A DNA stretch of 64,000 bases. Origin: Archivesica marissinica. Its lineage: Eukaryota > Mollusca > Bivalvia > Venerida > Vesicomyidae. Below are positions 12,930-26,700 of the stretch, one piece after another. The stretch is taken from NCBI GenBank assembly GCA_014843695.1, contig CM026390.1, forward strand, positions 16,490,759 through 16,554,758, read 5' to 3'. Within the stretch, counting starts at the first letter, position 1. Each line of letters starts with the position of its first letter. The notes under the pieces were generated by a model. That model had not been told where the DNA came from and ran no database searches. It worked only from the letters and a program-made list of their open reading frames with translations. A program made the position numbers and the translations under genes.

Positions 12930-14210
12930 GAGTTAGAGATCTTGTAGTTCGAGATATCCATTCGTTAATTGCTGATTCATACAAGACACGTGTTTTTTGG
13001 AGTTCGAGATATCCATTCGTTAATTGCTGATTCATACAAGACACGTGTTTTTTGGAGTTCGAGATATCCATTCGTTAATTGCTGATTCATACAAGACACG
13101 TGTTTTTTGGAGTTCGAGATATCCATTCGTTAATTGCTGATTCATACAAGACACGTGTTTTTTGGAGTTCGAGATATCCATTCGTTAATTGCTGATTCAT
13201 ACAAGACACGTGTTTTTTGGAGTTCGAGATATCCATTCGTTAATTGCTGATTCATACAAGACACGTGTTTTTTGGAGTTCGAGATATCCATTCGTTAATT
13301 GCTGATTCATACAAGACACGTGTTTTTTGGAGTTCGAGATATCCATTCGTTAATTGCTGATTCATACAAGACACGTGTTTTTTGGAGTTCGAGATATCCA
13401 TTCGTTAATTGCTGATTCATACAAGACACGTGTTTTCTTGTAGTTCGAGATATCCATTCGTTAATTGCTGATTCATACAAGACACGTGTTTCTTGTAGTT
13501 CGAGATATCCATTCGTTAATTGCTGATTCATACAAGACACGTGTTTCTTGTAGTTCGAGATATCCATTCGTTAATTGCTGATTCATACAAGACACGTGTT
13601 TCTTGTAGTTCGAGATATCCATTCGTTAATTGCTGATTCATACAAGACACGTGTTTCTTGTAGTTCGAGATATCCATTCGTTAATTGCTGATTCATACAA
13701 GACACGTGTTTCTTGTAGTTCGAGATATCCATTCGTTAATTGCTGATTCATACAAGACACGTGTTTCTTGTAGTTCGAGATATCCATTCGTTAATTGCTG
13801 ATTCATACAAGACACGTGTTTCTTGTAGTTCGAGATATCCATTCGTTAATTGCTGATTCATACAAGACACGTGTTTCTTGTAGTTCGAGATATCCATTCG
13901 TTAATTGCTGATTCATACAAGACACGTGTTTCTTGTAGTTCAAGATATCCATTCGTTAGTTGCTGATTCATACAAGACACGTGTTTCTTGTAGTTCGAGA
14001 GATCCATTCGTTAATTGCTGATTCATACAAGACACGTGTTTCTTGTAGTTCGAGATATCATCCATTCGTTAATTGCTTATTCATGCAAGACACGTGTTTC
14101 TTGTAGTTCGAGATATCCATTCGTTAATTGCTGATTCATACAAGACACGTGTTTCTTGGTGTTCGAGATATCCATTCGTTAATTGCTGATTCCTACAAGA
14201 CACGTGTTTC
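12930..14210. repeat. Minisatellite, 55 bp unit carrying CACGTG
   Basis: About 23 highly uniform copies of a 55 bp unit containing GAGATATCCATTCGTTAATT and CATACAAGACACGTGTTTC. The left third carries TTTTTTGGAGTTC where the rest carries TTCTTGTAGTTC, so two subfamilies expanded side by side. Each unit carries the E-box palindrome CACGTG. Confidence 0.97.
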
Positions 14211-14392
14211 TTAGTTTATAGAAATTTATTTAGCTCGATTGCGAAACAAGTTACTACAACTTATATTAATCACCCTCGAGACCTCATTCCTGGTGGAATC
14301 CATCGCCACGAGGGGGAGAGAAGAGGCAATGTGGAATTTAAATGCATTGCCCAAGGGCACAATCGTAACGGCTCCAGCGGGGCTCGAACTCG
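14211..14392 (-). mobile_element. SINE family C inserted in the 55 bp array
   Basis: Minus-oriented family C copy (GAGACCTCATTCCTGGTGGA, GGCTCCAGCGGGGCTCGAAC). It sits inside the 55 bp array, which resumes at 14393, so it inserted after the array had formed. Confidence 0.88.
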
Positions 14393-14592
14393 TGTTTCTT
14401 GTAGTTCGAGAGATCCATTCGTTAATTGCGCATTCATACAAAACACGTGTTTCTTGTAGTTCGAGACATCCATAAGTCAATTGCTGATTCATACAAGACA
14501 CGTGTTTCTTGTAGTTCGAGAAATCCATTCGTTAGTTGCTGATTCATACAAAACACGTGTTTCTTGTAGGTCGTGATATCCACACGTGTCTT
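14393..14592. repeat. 55 bp minisatellite, right remnant
   Basis: Three to four more diverged copies of the same 55 bp unit after the SINE. It ends about 80 bp upstream of the UPF0489 exon. Confidence 0.92.
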
Positions 14593-14670
14593 GTTTGCAT
14601 GTGTCTGACAATGCCATAATTATTTTGAATGAACGAAAAGAATACTATTTACTACTGAAGTTGTTTTCAG

Positions 14671-14793
14671 ATTCATATAGACGGACATGCAGACATGGCT
14701 CCACCCATGTACGTACCAGGCTATCCTGTCTTCAAATACCCGAGAAACATTCAACTGAAGTACCTAATGCAGACAAATGATGCTTTTATACAG
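14671..14793 (+). CDS. UPF0489 gene, internal exon (HxDxHxD motif)
   Basis: The acceptor is TTGTTTTCAG ending at 14670 and the donor is CAG|GTAAAA at 14793/14794. The 41 codons start [19 protein letters not shown] and end TNDAFIQ, phase 0 at both ends. His-2, Asp-4, His-6 and Asp-8 of the exon are the candidate metal ligands by analogy with arginase-type enzymes. No stop lies inside the exon in this frame. Confidence 0.82.
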
Positions 14794-17700
14794 GTAAAAC
14801 ATACCAATAAAGGCAAATGTCAGCGATTTAATATTTTAATTGTGTGCTCGTTTGTTGTTGAATAAGTCACCCATGTCACAGTAGCATATCGTCGGTAAAT
14901 GCCATGCGTAAATGTCATCATTACATGTCATTGGTAAATGTCACCGATAAAAGTCATCATTATATTGCACCAGTACATGTTATCATTAAATGTCATCGAT
15001 ATGTGCCATCAGTAAATGTTACCAATAATAACATCAATAAATGTCACCAGTACATGCCATCAGTAAATGTTACCAATAATGCCATCAATAAATGTCACCA
15101 GTACATGCCATCAGTAAATGTTACCAATAATAACATCAATAAATGTCACCAGTACATGCCATCAGTAAATGTTACCAATAATAACATCAATAAATGCCAA
15201 CAGTACATGCCATCAGTAAATGTTACCAATAATGACATCAATAAATGCCACCAGTACATGCCATCAGTAAATGCCAGTAGTATGCCACCAGTACATGCCA
15301 TCAGTAAATGTTACCAATAATGACATCAATAAATGTCACCAGTACATGACATCAGTAAATGCCAGTAGTATGCCACCAGTACATGCCATCAGTAAATGTT
15401 ACCAATAATGACATCAATAAATGTCACTAGTACATGCCATCAGTAAATGTTACCAATAATGACATCAGTAAATGTTACCAATAATGACATCAGTAAATGT
15501 TACCAATAATGACATCAATAAATGTCACCAGTACATGACATCAGTAAATGTTACCAATAATGACATCAATAAATGTCACTAGTACATGCCATCAGTAAAT
15601 GTTACCAATAATGACATCAATAAATGTCACTAGTACATGCCATCAGTAAATGCCAGTAGTATGCCACCAGTACATGCCATCAGTAAATGTTACCAATAAT
15701 GACATCAATCAATGTCACCAGTACATGACATCAGTAAATGTTACCAATAATGACATCAATAAATGTTATCAATAATGACATCAATAAATGTCACTAGTAC
15801 ATGACATCAGTAAATGTTACCAATAATGACATCAATAAATGTTACCAGTACATGACATCAGTAAATGTTACCAATAATGACATCAATAAATGTCACCAAT
15901 ACATGACATCAGTAAATGTTACCAATAATGACATCAATAAATGTTACCAATAATAACATCAATAAATGTCACCAGTACATGCCATCAGTAAATGTTACCA
16001 ATAATGACATCAATAAATGTTACCAATAATAACATCAATAAATGTCACCAGTACATGACATCAGTAAATGTTACCAATAATGACATCAGTAAATGTCACC
16101 AGTACATGACATCAGTAAATGTTACCAATAATGACATCAATAAATGTTACCAATAATGACATCAATAAATGTCACCAGTACATGACATCAGTAAATGTTA
16201 CCAATAATGACATCAGTAAATGTTACCAATAATGACATCAATAAATGTCACTAGTACATGCCATCAGTAAATGTTACCAATAATGACATCAATAAATGTC
16301 ACCAGTACATGACATCATTAAATGTTACCAATAATGACATCAGTAAATGTTACCAATAATGACATCAGTAAATGTCACCAGTACATGACATCAGTAAATG
16401 TTACCAATAATGACATCAATAAATGTTACCAATAATAATATCAATAAATGTCACCAGTACATGACATCAGTAAATGTTACCAACAATGACATCAGTAAAT
16501 GTTACCAATAATGACATCAATAAATGTCACTAGTACATGACATCAGTAAATGTTACCAATAATGACATCAATAAATGTCACCAGTACATGACATCAGTAA
16601 ATGTTACCAATAATGACATCAGTAAATGTTACCAATAATGACATCAGTAAATGTTACCAGTACATGCCATCAATAAATGTTACCAATAATGACATCAATA
16701 AATGTTACCAGTACATGACATCAGTAAATGTTACCAATACTGACATCAATAAATGTCACCAGTACATGACATCAGTAAATGTTACCAATAATGACATCAG
16801 TAAATGTTACCAATAATGACATCAATAAATGTCACCAGTACATGACATCAGTAAATGTTACCAATAATGACATCAATAAATGTCACCAGTACATGACATC
16901 AGTAAATGTTACCAATAATGACATCTGTAAATTTAACCAATAATGACATCAGTAAATATTACCAATAATGACATCAATAAATGTCACCAGTACATGACAT
17001 CAGTAAATGTTACCAATAATGACATCAATAAATGTCACCAGTAAATGTTACCAATAATGACATCAGTAAATGTTACCAATAATGACATCAGTAAATGTTA
17101 CCAATAATGACATCAATAAATGTCACCAGTACATGACATCAGTAAATGTTACCAATAATGACATCAATAAATGTCACCAGTACATGACATCAGTAAATGT
17201 TACCAATAATGACATCAGTAAATGTTAACAGTACATGCCATCAGTAAATGTTACCAATAATGACATCAATAAATGTTACCAATAATGACATCAATAAATG
17301 TCACCAGTACATGACATCAGTAAATGTTACCAATAATGACATCAATAAATGTCACCAGTACATGCCATCAGTAAATGTTACCAATAATGCCATCAGTAAA
17401 TGTTACCAATAATGACATCAATAAATGTCACCAGTACATGCCATCAGTAAATGTTACCAATAATGACATCAATAAATGTCACTAGTACATGTCATCAGTA
17501 AATGTTACCAATAATAACATCAATAAATGTCACCAGTACATGCCATCAGTAAATGTTACCAATAATGACATCAATAAATGTCACCAGTACATGACATCAA
17601 TAAATGTCACTAGTACTTGCCATCAGTAAATGTTACCAATAATGCCATCAATAAATGTCACCAGTACATGCCATCAGTAAATGCCAGTAGTATGCCACCA

Positions 17701-20700
17701 GTACATGCCATCAGTAAATGTTACCAATAATAACATCAATAAATGTCACCAGTACATGCCATCAGTAAATGTTACCAATAATAACATCAATAAATGTCAC
17801 TAGTACATGCCATCAGTAAATGTTACCAATAATGACATCAATAAATGTCACCAGTACATGCCATCAGTAAATGTTACCAATAATGACATCAGTAAATGTT
17901 ACCAATAATGACATCAATAAATGTCACCAGTACATGACATCAGTAAATGTTACCAATAATGCCATCAATAAATGTCACTAGTACATGCCATCAGTAAATG
18001 TTACCAATAATGACATCAATAAATGTCACCAGTACATGCCATCAGTAAATGTTACCAATAATGACATCAATAAATGTCACTAGTACATGCCATCAGTAAA
18101 TGTTACCAATAATAACATCAGTAAATGTTACCAATAATGACATCAGTAAATGTTACCAATAATAACATCAATAAATGTCACCAGTACATGCCATCAGTAA
18201 ATGCCAGTAGTATGCCACCAGTACATGCCATCAGTAAATGTTACCAATAATGACATCAATAAATGTCACTAGTACATGCCATCAGTAAATGTTACCAATA
18301 ATAACATCAATAAATGTCACTAGTACATGCCATCAGTAAATGTTACCAATAATAACATCAATAAATGTCACTAGTACATGCCATCAGTAAATGTTACCAA
18401 TAATGACATCAATAAAGGTCACCAGTACATGACATCAGTAAATGTTACCAATAATGACATCAGTAAATGTTACCAATAATAACATCAATAAATGTCACCA
18501 GTACATGCCATCAGTAAATGCCAGTAGTATGCCACCAGTACATGCCATCAGTAAATGTTACCAATAATGACATCAATAAATGTCACTAGTACATGCCATC
18601 AGTAAATGTTACCAATAATAACATCAATAAATGTCACTAGTACATGCCATCAGTAAATGTTACCAATAATGACATCAATAAATGTCACCAGTACATGCCA
18701 TCAGTAACTGTTACCAATAATGACATCAATAAATGTCACTAGTACATGCCATCAGTAAATGTTACCAATAATGACATCAATAAATGTCACTAGTACATGC
18801 CATCAGTAAATGTTACCAATAATGACATCAATAAATGTTACCAATAATAACATCAATAAATGTCACCAGTACATGACCTCAGTAAATGTTACCAATAATG
18901 ACATCAATAAATGTCACTAGTACATGACATCAGTAAATGTTACCAATAATGACATCAGTAAATGTTACCAGTACCTGCCATCAATAAATGTTACCAATAA
19001 TGACATCAATAAATGTTACCAGTACATGACATCAGTAAATGTTACCAATAATGACATCAATAAATGTCACCAGTACATGACATCTGTAAATGTTACCAAT
19101 AATGACATCAGTAAATGTTACCAATAATGACATCAATAAATGTCACCAGTACATGACATCAGTAAATGTTACCAATAATGACATCAATAAATGTCACCAG
19201 TACATGACATCAGTAAATGTTACCAATAATGACATCAGTAAATGTTACCAATAATGGCATCAGTAAATGTTACCAATAATGACATCAATAAATGTCACCA
19301 GTACATGACATCAGTAAATGTTACCAATAATGACATCAATAAATGTCACCAGTACATGACATCAGTAAATGTTACCAATAATGACATCAGTAAATGTTAC
19401 CAATAATGACATCAATAAATGTCACCAGTACATGCCATCAGTAAATGCCAGTAGTATGCCACCAGTACATGCCATCAGTAAATGTTACCAATAATGACAT
19501 CAATAAATGTCACCAGTACATGACATTAATAAATGTTACCAATAATGACATCAGTAAATGTTACCAATAATGACATCAATAAATGTCACCAGTACATGAC
19601 ATCAGTAAATGTTACCAATAATGACATCAATAAATGTCACCAGTACATGCCATCAGTAAATGTTACTAATAATGACATCAGTAAATGTTACCAATAACGA
19701 CATCAATAAATGTCACCAGTACATGACATCAGTAAATGTTACCAATAATGACATCAGTAAATGTTACCAATAATGACATCAATAAATGTTACCAGTACAT
19801 GACATCAGTAAATGTTACCAATAATGACATCAATAAATGTCACCAGTACATGACATCAATAAATGTTACCAATAATGACATCAGTAAATGTTACCAATAA
19901 TGACATCAATAAATGTCACCAGTACATGCCATCAATAAATGTCACCAGTACATGCCATCAGTAAATGTTACCAATAATGACATCAGTAAATGTTACCAAT
20001 AATGACATCAATAAATGTCACCAGTACATGACATCAGTAAATGTTACCAATAATGACATCAATAAATGTTACCAGTACATGACATCAGTAAATGTTACCA
20101 ATAATGACAACAATAAATGTCACCAGTACATGCCATCAGTAAATGTTACCAATAATAACATCAATAAATGTCACTAGTACATGCCATCAGTAAATATTAC
20201 CAATAATAACATCAATAAATGTCACCAGTACATGACATCAGTAAATGTTACCAATAATGCCATCAGTAAATGTTACCAATAATGACATCAATAAATGTCA
20301 CTAGTACATACCATCAGTAAATGTTACCAATAATAACATCAATAAATGTCACCAGTACATGACATCAGTAAATGTTACCAATAATGACATCAGTAAATGT
20401 TACCAATAATGACATCAATAAATGTCACCAGTACATGACATCAGTAAATGTTACCAATAATGACATCAATAAATGTCACCAGTACATGCCATCAGTAAAT
20501 GTTACCAATAATGACATCAATAAATGTCACCAGTACATGCCATCAGTAAATGTTACCAATAATGACATCAGTAAATGTCACCAGTACATGACATCAGTAA
20601 ATGTTACCAATAATGACATCAGTAAATGTCACCAGTACATGCCATCAGTAAATGTTACCAATAATGACATCAATAAATGTCACTAGTACATGCCATCAGT

Positions 20701-23700
20701 AAATGTTACCAATAATAACATCAATAAATGTCACCAGTACATGCCATCAGTAAATGTTACCAATAATAACATCAATAAATGTCACTAGTACATGCCATCA
20801 GTAAATGTTACCAATAATGACATCAGTAAATGTTACCAATAATGCCATCAATAAATGTCACTAGTACATGCCATCAGTAAATGTTACCAATAATGACATC
20901 AATAAATGTTACCAATAATGACATCAGTAAATGTTACCAATAATGACATCAATAAATGTCACCAGTACATGACATCAGTAAATGTTACCAATAATGCCAT
21001 CAATAAATGTCACTAGTACATGCCATCAGTAAATGTTACCAATAATGACATCAATAAATGTCACCAGTACATGCCATCAGTAAATGTTACCAATAATGAC
21101 ATCAATAAATGTCACTAGCACATGCCATCAGTAAATGTTACCAATAATAACATCAGTAAATGTTACCAATAATGACATCAGTAAATGTTACCAATAATAA
21201 CATCAATAAATGTCACCAGTACATGCCATCAGTAAATGCCAGTAGTATGCCACCAGTACATGCCATCAGTAAATGTTACCAATAATGACATCAATAAATG
21301 TTACTAGTACATGCCATCAGTAAATGTTACCAATAATAACATCAATAAATGTCACTAGTACATGCCATCAGTAAATGTTACCAATAATGACATCAATAAA
21401 TGTCACCAGTACATGCCATCAGTAACTGTTACCAATAATGACATCAATAAATGTCACTAGTACATGCCATCAGTAAATGTTACCAATAATGACATCAATA
21501 AATGTCACTAGTACATGCCATCAGTAAATGTTACCAATAATGACATCAATAAATGTCACCAGTACATGACATCAGTAAATGTTACCAATAATGACATCAG
21601 TAAATGTTACCAATAATGACATCAGTAAATGTCACCAGTACATGACATCAGTAAATGTTACCAATAATGACATCAATAAATGTTACCAATAATAACATCA
21701 ATAAATGTCACCAGTACATGACCTCAGTAAATGTTACCAATAATGACATCAATAAATGTCACTAGTACATGACATCAGTAAATGTTACCAATAATGACAT
21801 CAATAAATGTCACCAGTACATGACATCAGTAAATGTTACCAATAATGACATCAGTAAATGTTACCAATAATGACATCAGTAAATGTCACCAGTACATGAC
21901 ATCAGTAAATGTTACCAATAATGACATCAATAAATGTTACCAATAATAACATCAATAAATGTCACCAGTACATGACCTCAGTAAATGTTACCAATAATGA
22001 CATCAATAAATGTCACTAGTACATGACATCAGTAAATGTTACCAATAATGACATCAGTAAATGTTACCAGTACATGCCATCAATAAATGTTACCAATAAT
22101 GACATCAATAAATGTTACCAGTACATGACATCAGTAAATGTTACCAATAATGACATCAATAAATGTCACCAGTACATGACATCTGTAAATGTTACCAATA
22201 ATGACATCAGTAAATGTTACCAATAATGACATCAATAAATGTCACCAGTACATGACATCAGTAAATGTTACCAATAATGACATCAATAAATGTCACCAGT
22301 ACATGACATCAGTAAATGTTACCAATAATGACATCAGTAAATGTTACCAATAATGGCATCAGTAAATGTTACCAATAATGACATCAATAAATGTCACCAG
22401 TACATGACATCAGTAAATGTTACCAATAATGACATCAATAAATGTCACCAGTACATGACATCAGTAAATGTTACCAATAATGACATCAGTAAATGTTACC
22501 AATAATGACATCAATAAATGTCACCAGTACATGCCATCAGTAAATGCCAGTAGTATGCCACCAGTACATGCCATCAGTAAATGTTACCAATAATGACATC
22601 AATAAATGTCACCAGTACATGACATTAATAAATGTTACCAATAATGACATCAGTAAATGTTACCAATAATGACATCAATAAATGTCACCAGTACATGACA
22701 TCAGTAAATGTTACCAATAATGACATCAATAAATGTCACCAGTACANNNNNNNNNNNNNNNNNNNNNNNNNNNNNNNNNNNNNNNNNNNNNNNNNNNNNN
22801 NNNNNNNNNNNNNNNNNNNNNNNNNNNNNNNNNNNNNNNNNNNNNNNNNNNNNNNNNNNNNNNNNNNNNNNNNNNNNNNNNNNNNNNNNNNNNNNNNNNN
22901 NNNNNNNNNNNNNNNNNNNNNNNNNNNNNNNNNNNNNNNNNNNNNNNNNNNNNNNNNNNNNNNNNNNNNNNNNNNNNNNNNNNNNNNNNNNNNNNNNNNN
23001 NNNNNNNNNNNNNNNNNNNNNNNNNNNNNNNNNNNNNNNNNNNNNNNNNNNNNNNNNNNNNNNNNNNNNNNNNNNNNNNNNNNNNNNNNNNNNNNNNNNN
23101 NNNNNNNNNNNNNNNNNNNNNNNNNNNNNNNNNNNNNNNNNNNNNNNNNNNNNNNNNNNNNNNNNNNNNNNNNNNNNNNNNNNNNNNNNNNNNNNNNNNN
23201 NNNNNNNNNNNNNNNNNNNNNNNNNNNNNNNNNNNNNNNNNNNNNNNNNNNNNNNNNNNNNNNNNNNNNNNNNNNNNNNNNNNNNNNNNNNNNNNNNNNN
23301 NNNNNNNNNNNNNNNNNNNNNNNNNNNNNNNNNNNNNNNNNNNNNNNNNNNNNNNNNNNNNNNNNNNNNNNNNNNNNNNNNNNNNNNNNNNNNNNNNNNN
23401 NNNNNNNNNNNNNNNNNNNNNNNNNNNNNNNNNNNNNNNNNNNNNNNNNNNNNNNNNNNNNNNNNNNNNNNNNNNNNNNNNNNNNNNNNNNNNNNNNNNN
23501 NNNNNNNNNNNNNNNNNNNNNNNNNNNNNNNNNNNNNNNNNNNNNNNNNNNNNNNNNNNNNNNNNNNNNNNNNNNNNNNNNNNNNNNNNNNNNNNNNNNN
23601 NNNNNNNNNNNNNNNNNNNNNNNNNNNNNNNNNNNNNNNNNNNNNNNNNNNNNNNNNNNNNNNNNNNNNNNNNNNNNNNNNNNNNNNNNNNNNNNNNNNN

Positions 23701-26700
23701 NNNNNNNNNNNNNNNNNNNNNNNNNNNNNNNNNNNNNNNNNNNNNNCGCTCGGATCATTGTTCTCCGTCCATAGAGTCATTTGCTCCCTTAATTCCTTAA
23801 TGAATTCGGAATATGTCTGCTGAGGTTTCTTTACCCAACAGAAGAAATTCTTTCTATATACAGTGGGTGAGAGTCTATATTCATCCAAGATGGCGGCCTT
23901 GAGGGTATCGTAATTATTAGCGTCTTGGACAGGAAGAGTGGCATATATATTTCTGGCCTTGTCGGACAACTTGGCTATAATATGGCCCACCCATGTTTGT
24001 TTGGCGACCTGGCTAGCTTCGAACAGTCTCTCACATGTTGCGAAGAATTTATCTGGCCTCATAGTCTGGGTCCAAATAGGAACAGAAATGTTTGTCTTCG
24101 AGGGCCTATTATCTGTATGGAGGGGGTTATTTTGCTGAGATTCCTGATCTCTCTGGATTTCTCTCAGGCGAATCTCCGTCTGCATTTTCTCCCTTTGCAT
24201 TCTTTCCTCCCTGTCCCTTTCTTTCTCTTCTCTTTCCTCTCTTTGTTTTACTTCATCCCTCTCTCTTTCTCTCTCTCTTTCTTCTCTTTCCCTCTCTCTT
24301 TCTTCTCTTTGTTTTACTTCTTCCCTCTCTCTTTCTCTCTCTCTTTGTTTTACTTCTTCCCTCTCTCTTTCACTCTCTCTTTCTTTCTCATAAATCTCAC
24401 CCTGACGTTCCAGATTTGCCTGATTAAAGAAGGGAAGTCTCATTAATTTGTCCCATATCTCATCACCTGTTGTCTGCAAGTCGGGGTGAACCGGCCCCTC
24501 AGTTTCCTTATTAGCACTCCTAGTTGTATCCATTTTATTTTTTTATTTCCCAAAATTTTTAATCCCCAGAATGTATCTCCAAATGTATTATAGAATTGAG
24601 TTCAATAAAAGGAAGTAAATCACTAATATAATTTTAATGATAATATTAAGCCTATATGAAAAGAAAACTGGTACTTACCGAAGTCTGTCTCGTTCGTTAA
24701 TCCAATATATAATTTATCACATATTCAAAGTTTGCACATTTCCAATAATTTAATCCATTTCATTAATTTAATAATTCGTTGACGTCTTTCACTTATTTCC
24801 AAATTCTAACACTGTCTCGCATGAACTTCTGTTTTCCCACGTTAATTAATAGTCCCTTGTATTCTTCATGTATAAATCCTAGTGTCCTTCACAATATTCC
24901 ATATATAAATTCTAGTGTCCTTCACAATATGTCACGATATGTCACCTCTTCTTTATTTCCAATCCCGGACGAGCGTCCCAATTGTCGCACACTCTCCTTT
25001 TTCTTCTCGTAATAATATGTCTCGGTTGCTACGGCTCTTACCAGGGTCTATCCTATTGTAGACTCGCTGGAGTTGTCTAGGGGGTTTCTTCGTTATTATA
25101 TGTATTACTAATAACTCAACACAGTATTACATTTCTTCTATATAATATCTTGTTTAAATTGGCATCAGAAATATCCATATATATATAATCAGTGATCTAT
25201 ATATATATACATCGTATCATTAAAAGCTTATTTAACAATCCATTTGTGTGAGCCGACTATGCGCTTACACAATATATTTAACATCCAATCTTTCTAATCC
25301 GTCATTACTCAATATCATTATAATCTAATCACTGTTTCTGATTAGATTAACTTTTAATCACCTTCTGGTTGTTCGCCGAAACTCTGTTTCTTCTATGGCT
25401 GAACAATTTAATTATTCGACAAATCTTTATAAGTTATATTTCTTATAATGTCCATAATATCTAAGTATCATAAATACAGTTTATATGTTCTATATACTAG
25501 ATTGAGATCACGACCTTTCTCGCTCCTGGAGTTAGGCTCTAGTGTGTCTGATCTATGTTAATAAAATCCATTTCTTATATACATAATTGAATCAGTGTAT
25601 ATATGATATAACAATTCCTAAAACATCTGTTATTCCTAAACATCTTTTATGTTATCTAATATTACACCATCAAACCAGTTCGGTGCCTTTGTATTACATA
25701 ACTGGACACCTGCAACCACGGCCTGTTATCTAATATTACACCATCAAACCAGTTCGGTGCCTTTGTATTACATAACTGGACACCTGCAACCACGGCCTTG
25801 ATAAACTGAGATTAGGCCTAACATCTTAAGTCATTTCCCGCGCGAAGCGAGATTGATAATTTAAGGCGCGAAAATAATAGCAGACGATTATGCATAAAAC
25901 AAATATATATATATTACATGGTAAACATTTGGCCATATATAGAAACAGTTTAATGTATTTATATAATACATTATTATTTATATATAACAATAAATAAATA
26001 TTTCGTGCAAATTGGGGTTTTGCACAAGGCCTACCCGACTTACAAAGATAAACCTGTATAAAGTAATGTCTGTGAGGTGACAGTTGTTGAGGGGTGACAG
26101 TTGTTGAGAAGTGAGAGTTATTGAGGGGTGACAGTTGTTGAGAGGTGAAAGTTGTTGAGGGTCAATTGTTGAGGGGTGACAGTTGTTGAGGGGTGACAGT
26201 TGTTGAGAGGTGACAGTTGTTGAGGGGTGACAGTTGTTGAGGCGTGAGAATTGTTGAGGGTCAATTGTTGAGGGGTGACAATTGTTAAGAGGTGACAGTT
26301 GTTGAGGGGCGACAGTTGTTGATAGGGACCTGTTGATGGGATATGACAGTTGTTGATATGTGACCTTTTCTGAGAGGTGACAGTTGTTGAGATGTGACAT
26401 TTTCTGAGAGGTGACAGTTGATGAGATGTGACCTTTTCTGAGAGGTGACAGTTGTTGAGATGTGACATTTTCTGAGAGGTGACAGTTGATGAGATGTGAC
26501 CTTTTCTGAGAGGTGACAGTTGTTGAGATGTGACCTTTTCTGAGAGGTGACAGTTGATGAGATGTGACTTTTTCTGAGAGGTGACCGTTGTTGAGAGGTG
26601 ACAGCTGTTGAGAGAGGTGACAGTTTTTGAGAAGAGATGGCTGGTCAAGGTGATACAGTACAGTACAGTAATATTCTAAATTTTCATTTTTATTTCTAGA

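Noticed and set aside
14586..14780. Open frame MSCLHVSDNAIIILNERKE on the plus strand over the UPF0489 exon
   Set aside because: It is the wrong frame. The frame starting at 14671 gives the conserved HxDxHxD segment and joins the terminal exon.
22701..24533. Minus-strand frame of 610 codons that runs through the N block into the satellite
   Set aside because: The N bases create a false bridge. Only 23747-24533 is real gag; the other end is satellite.
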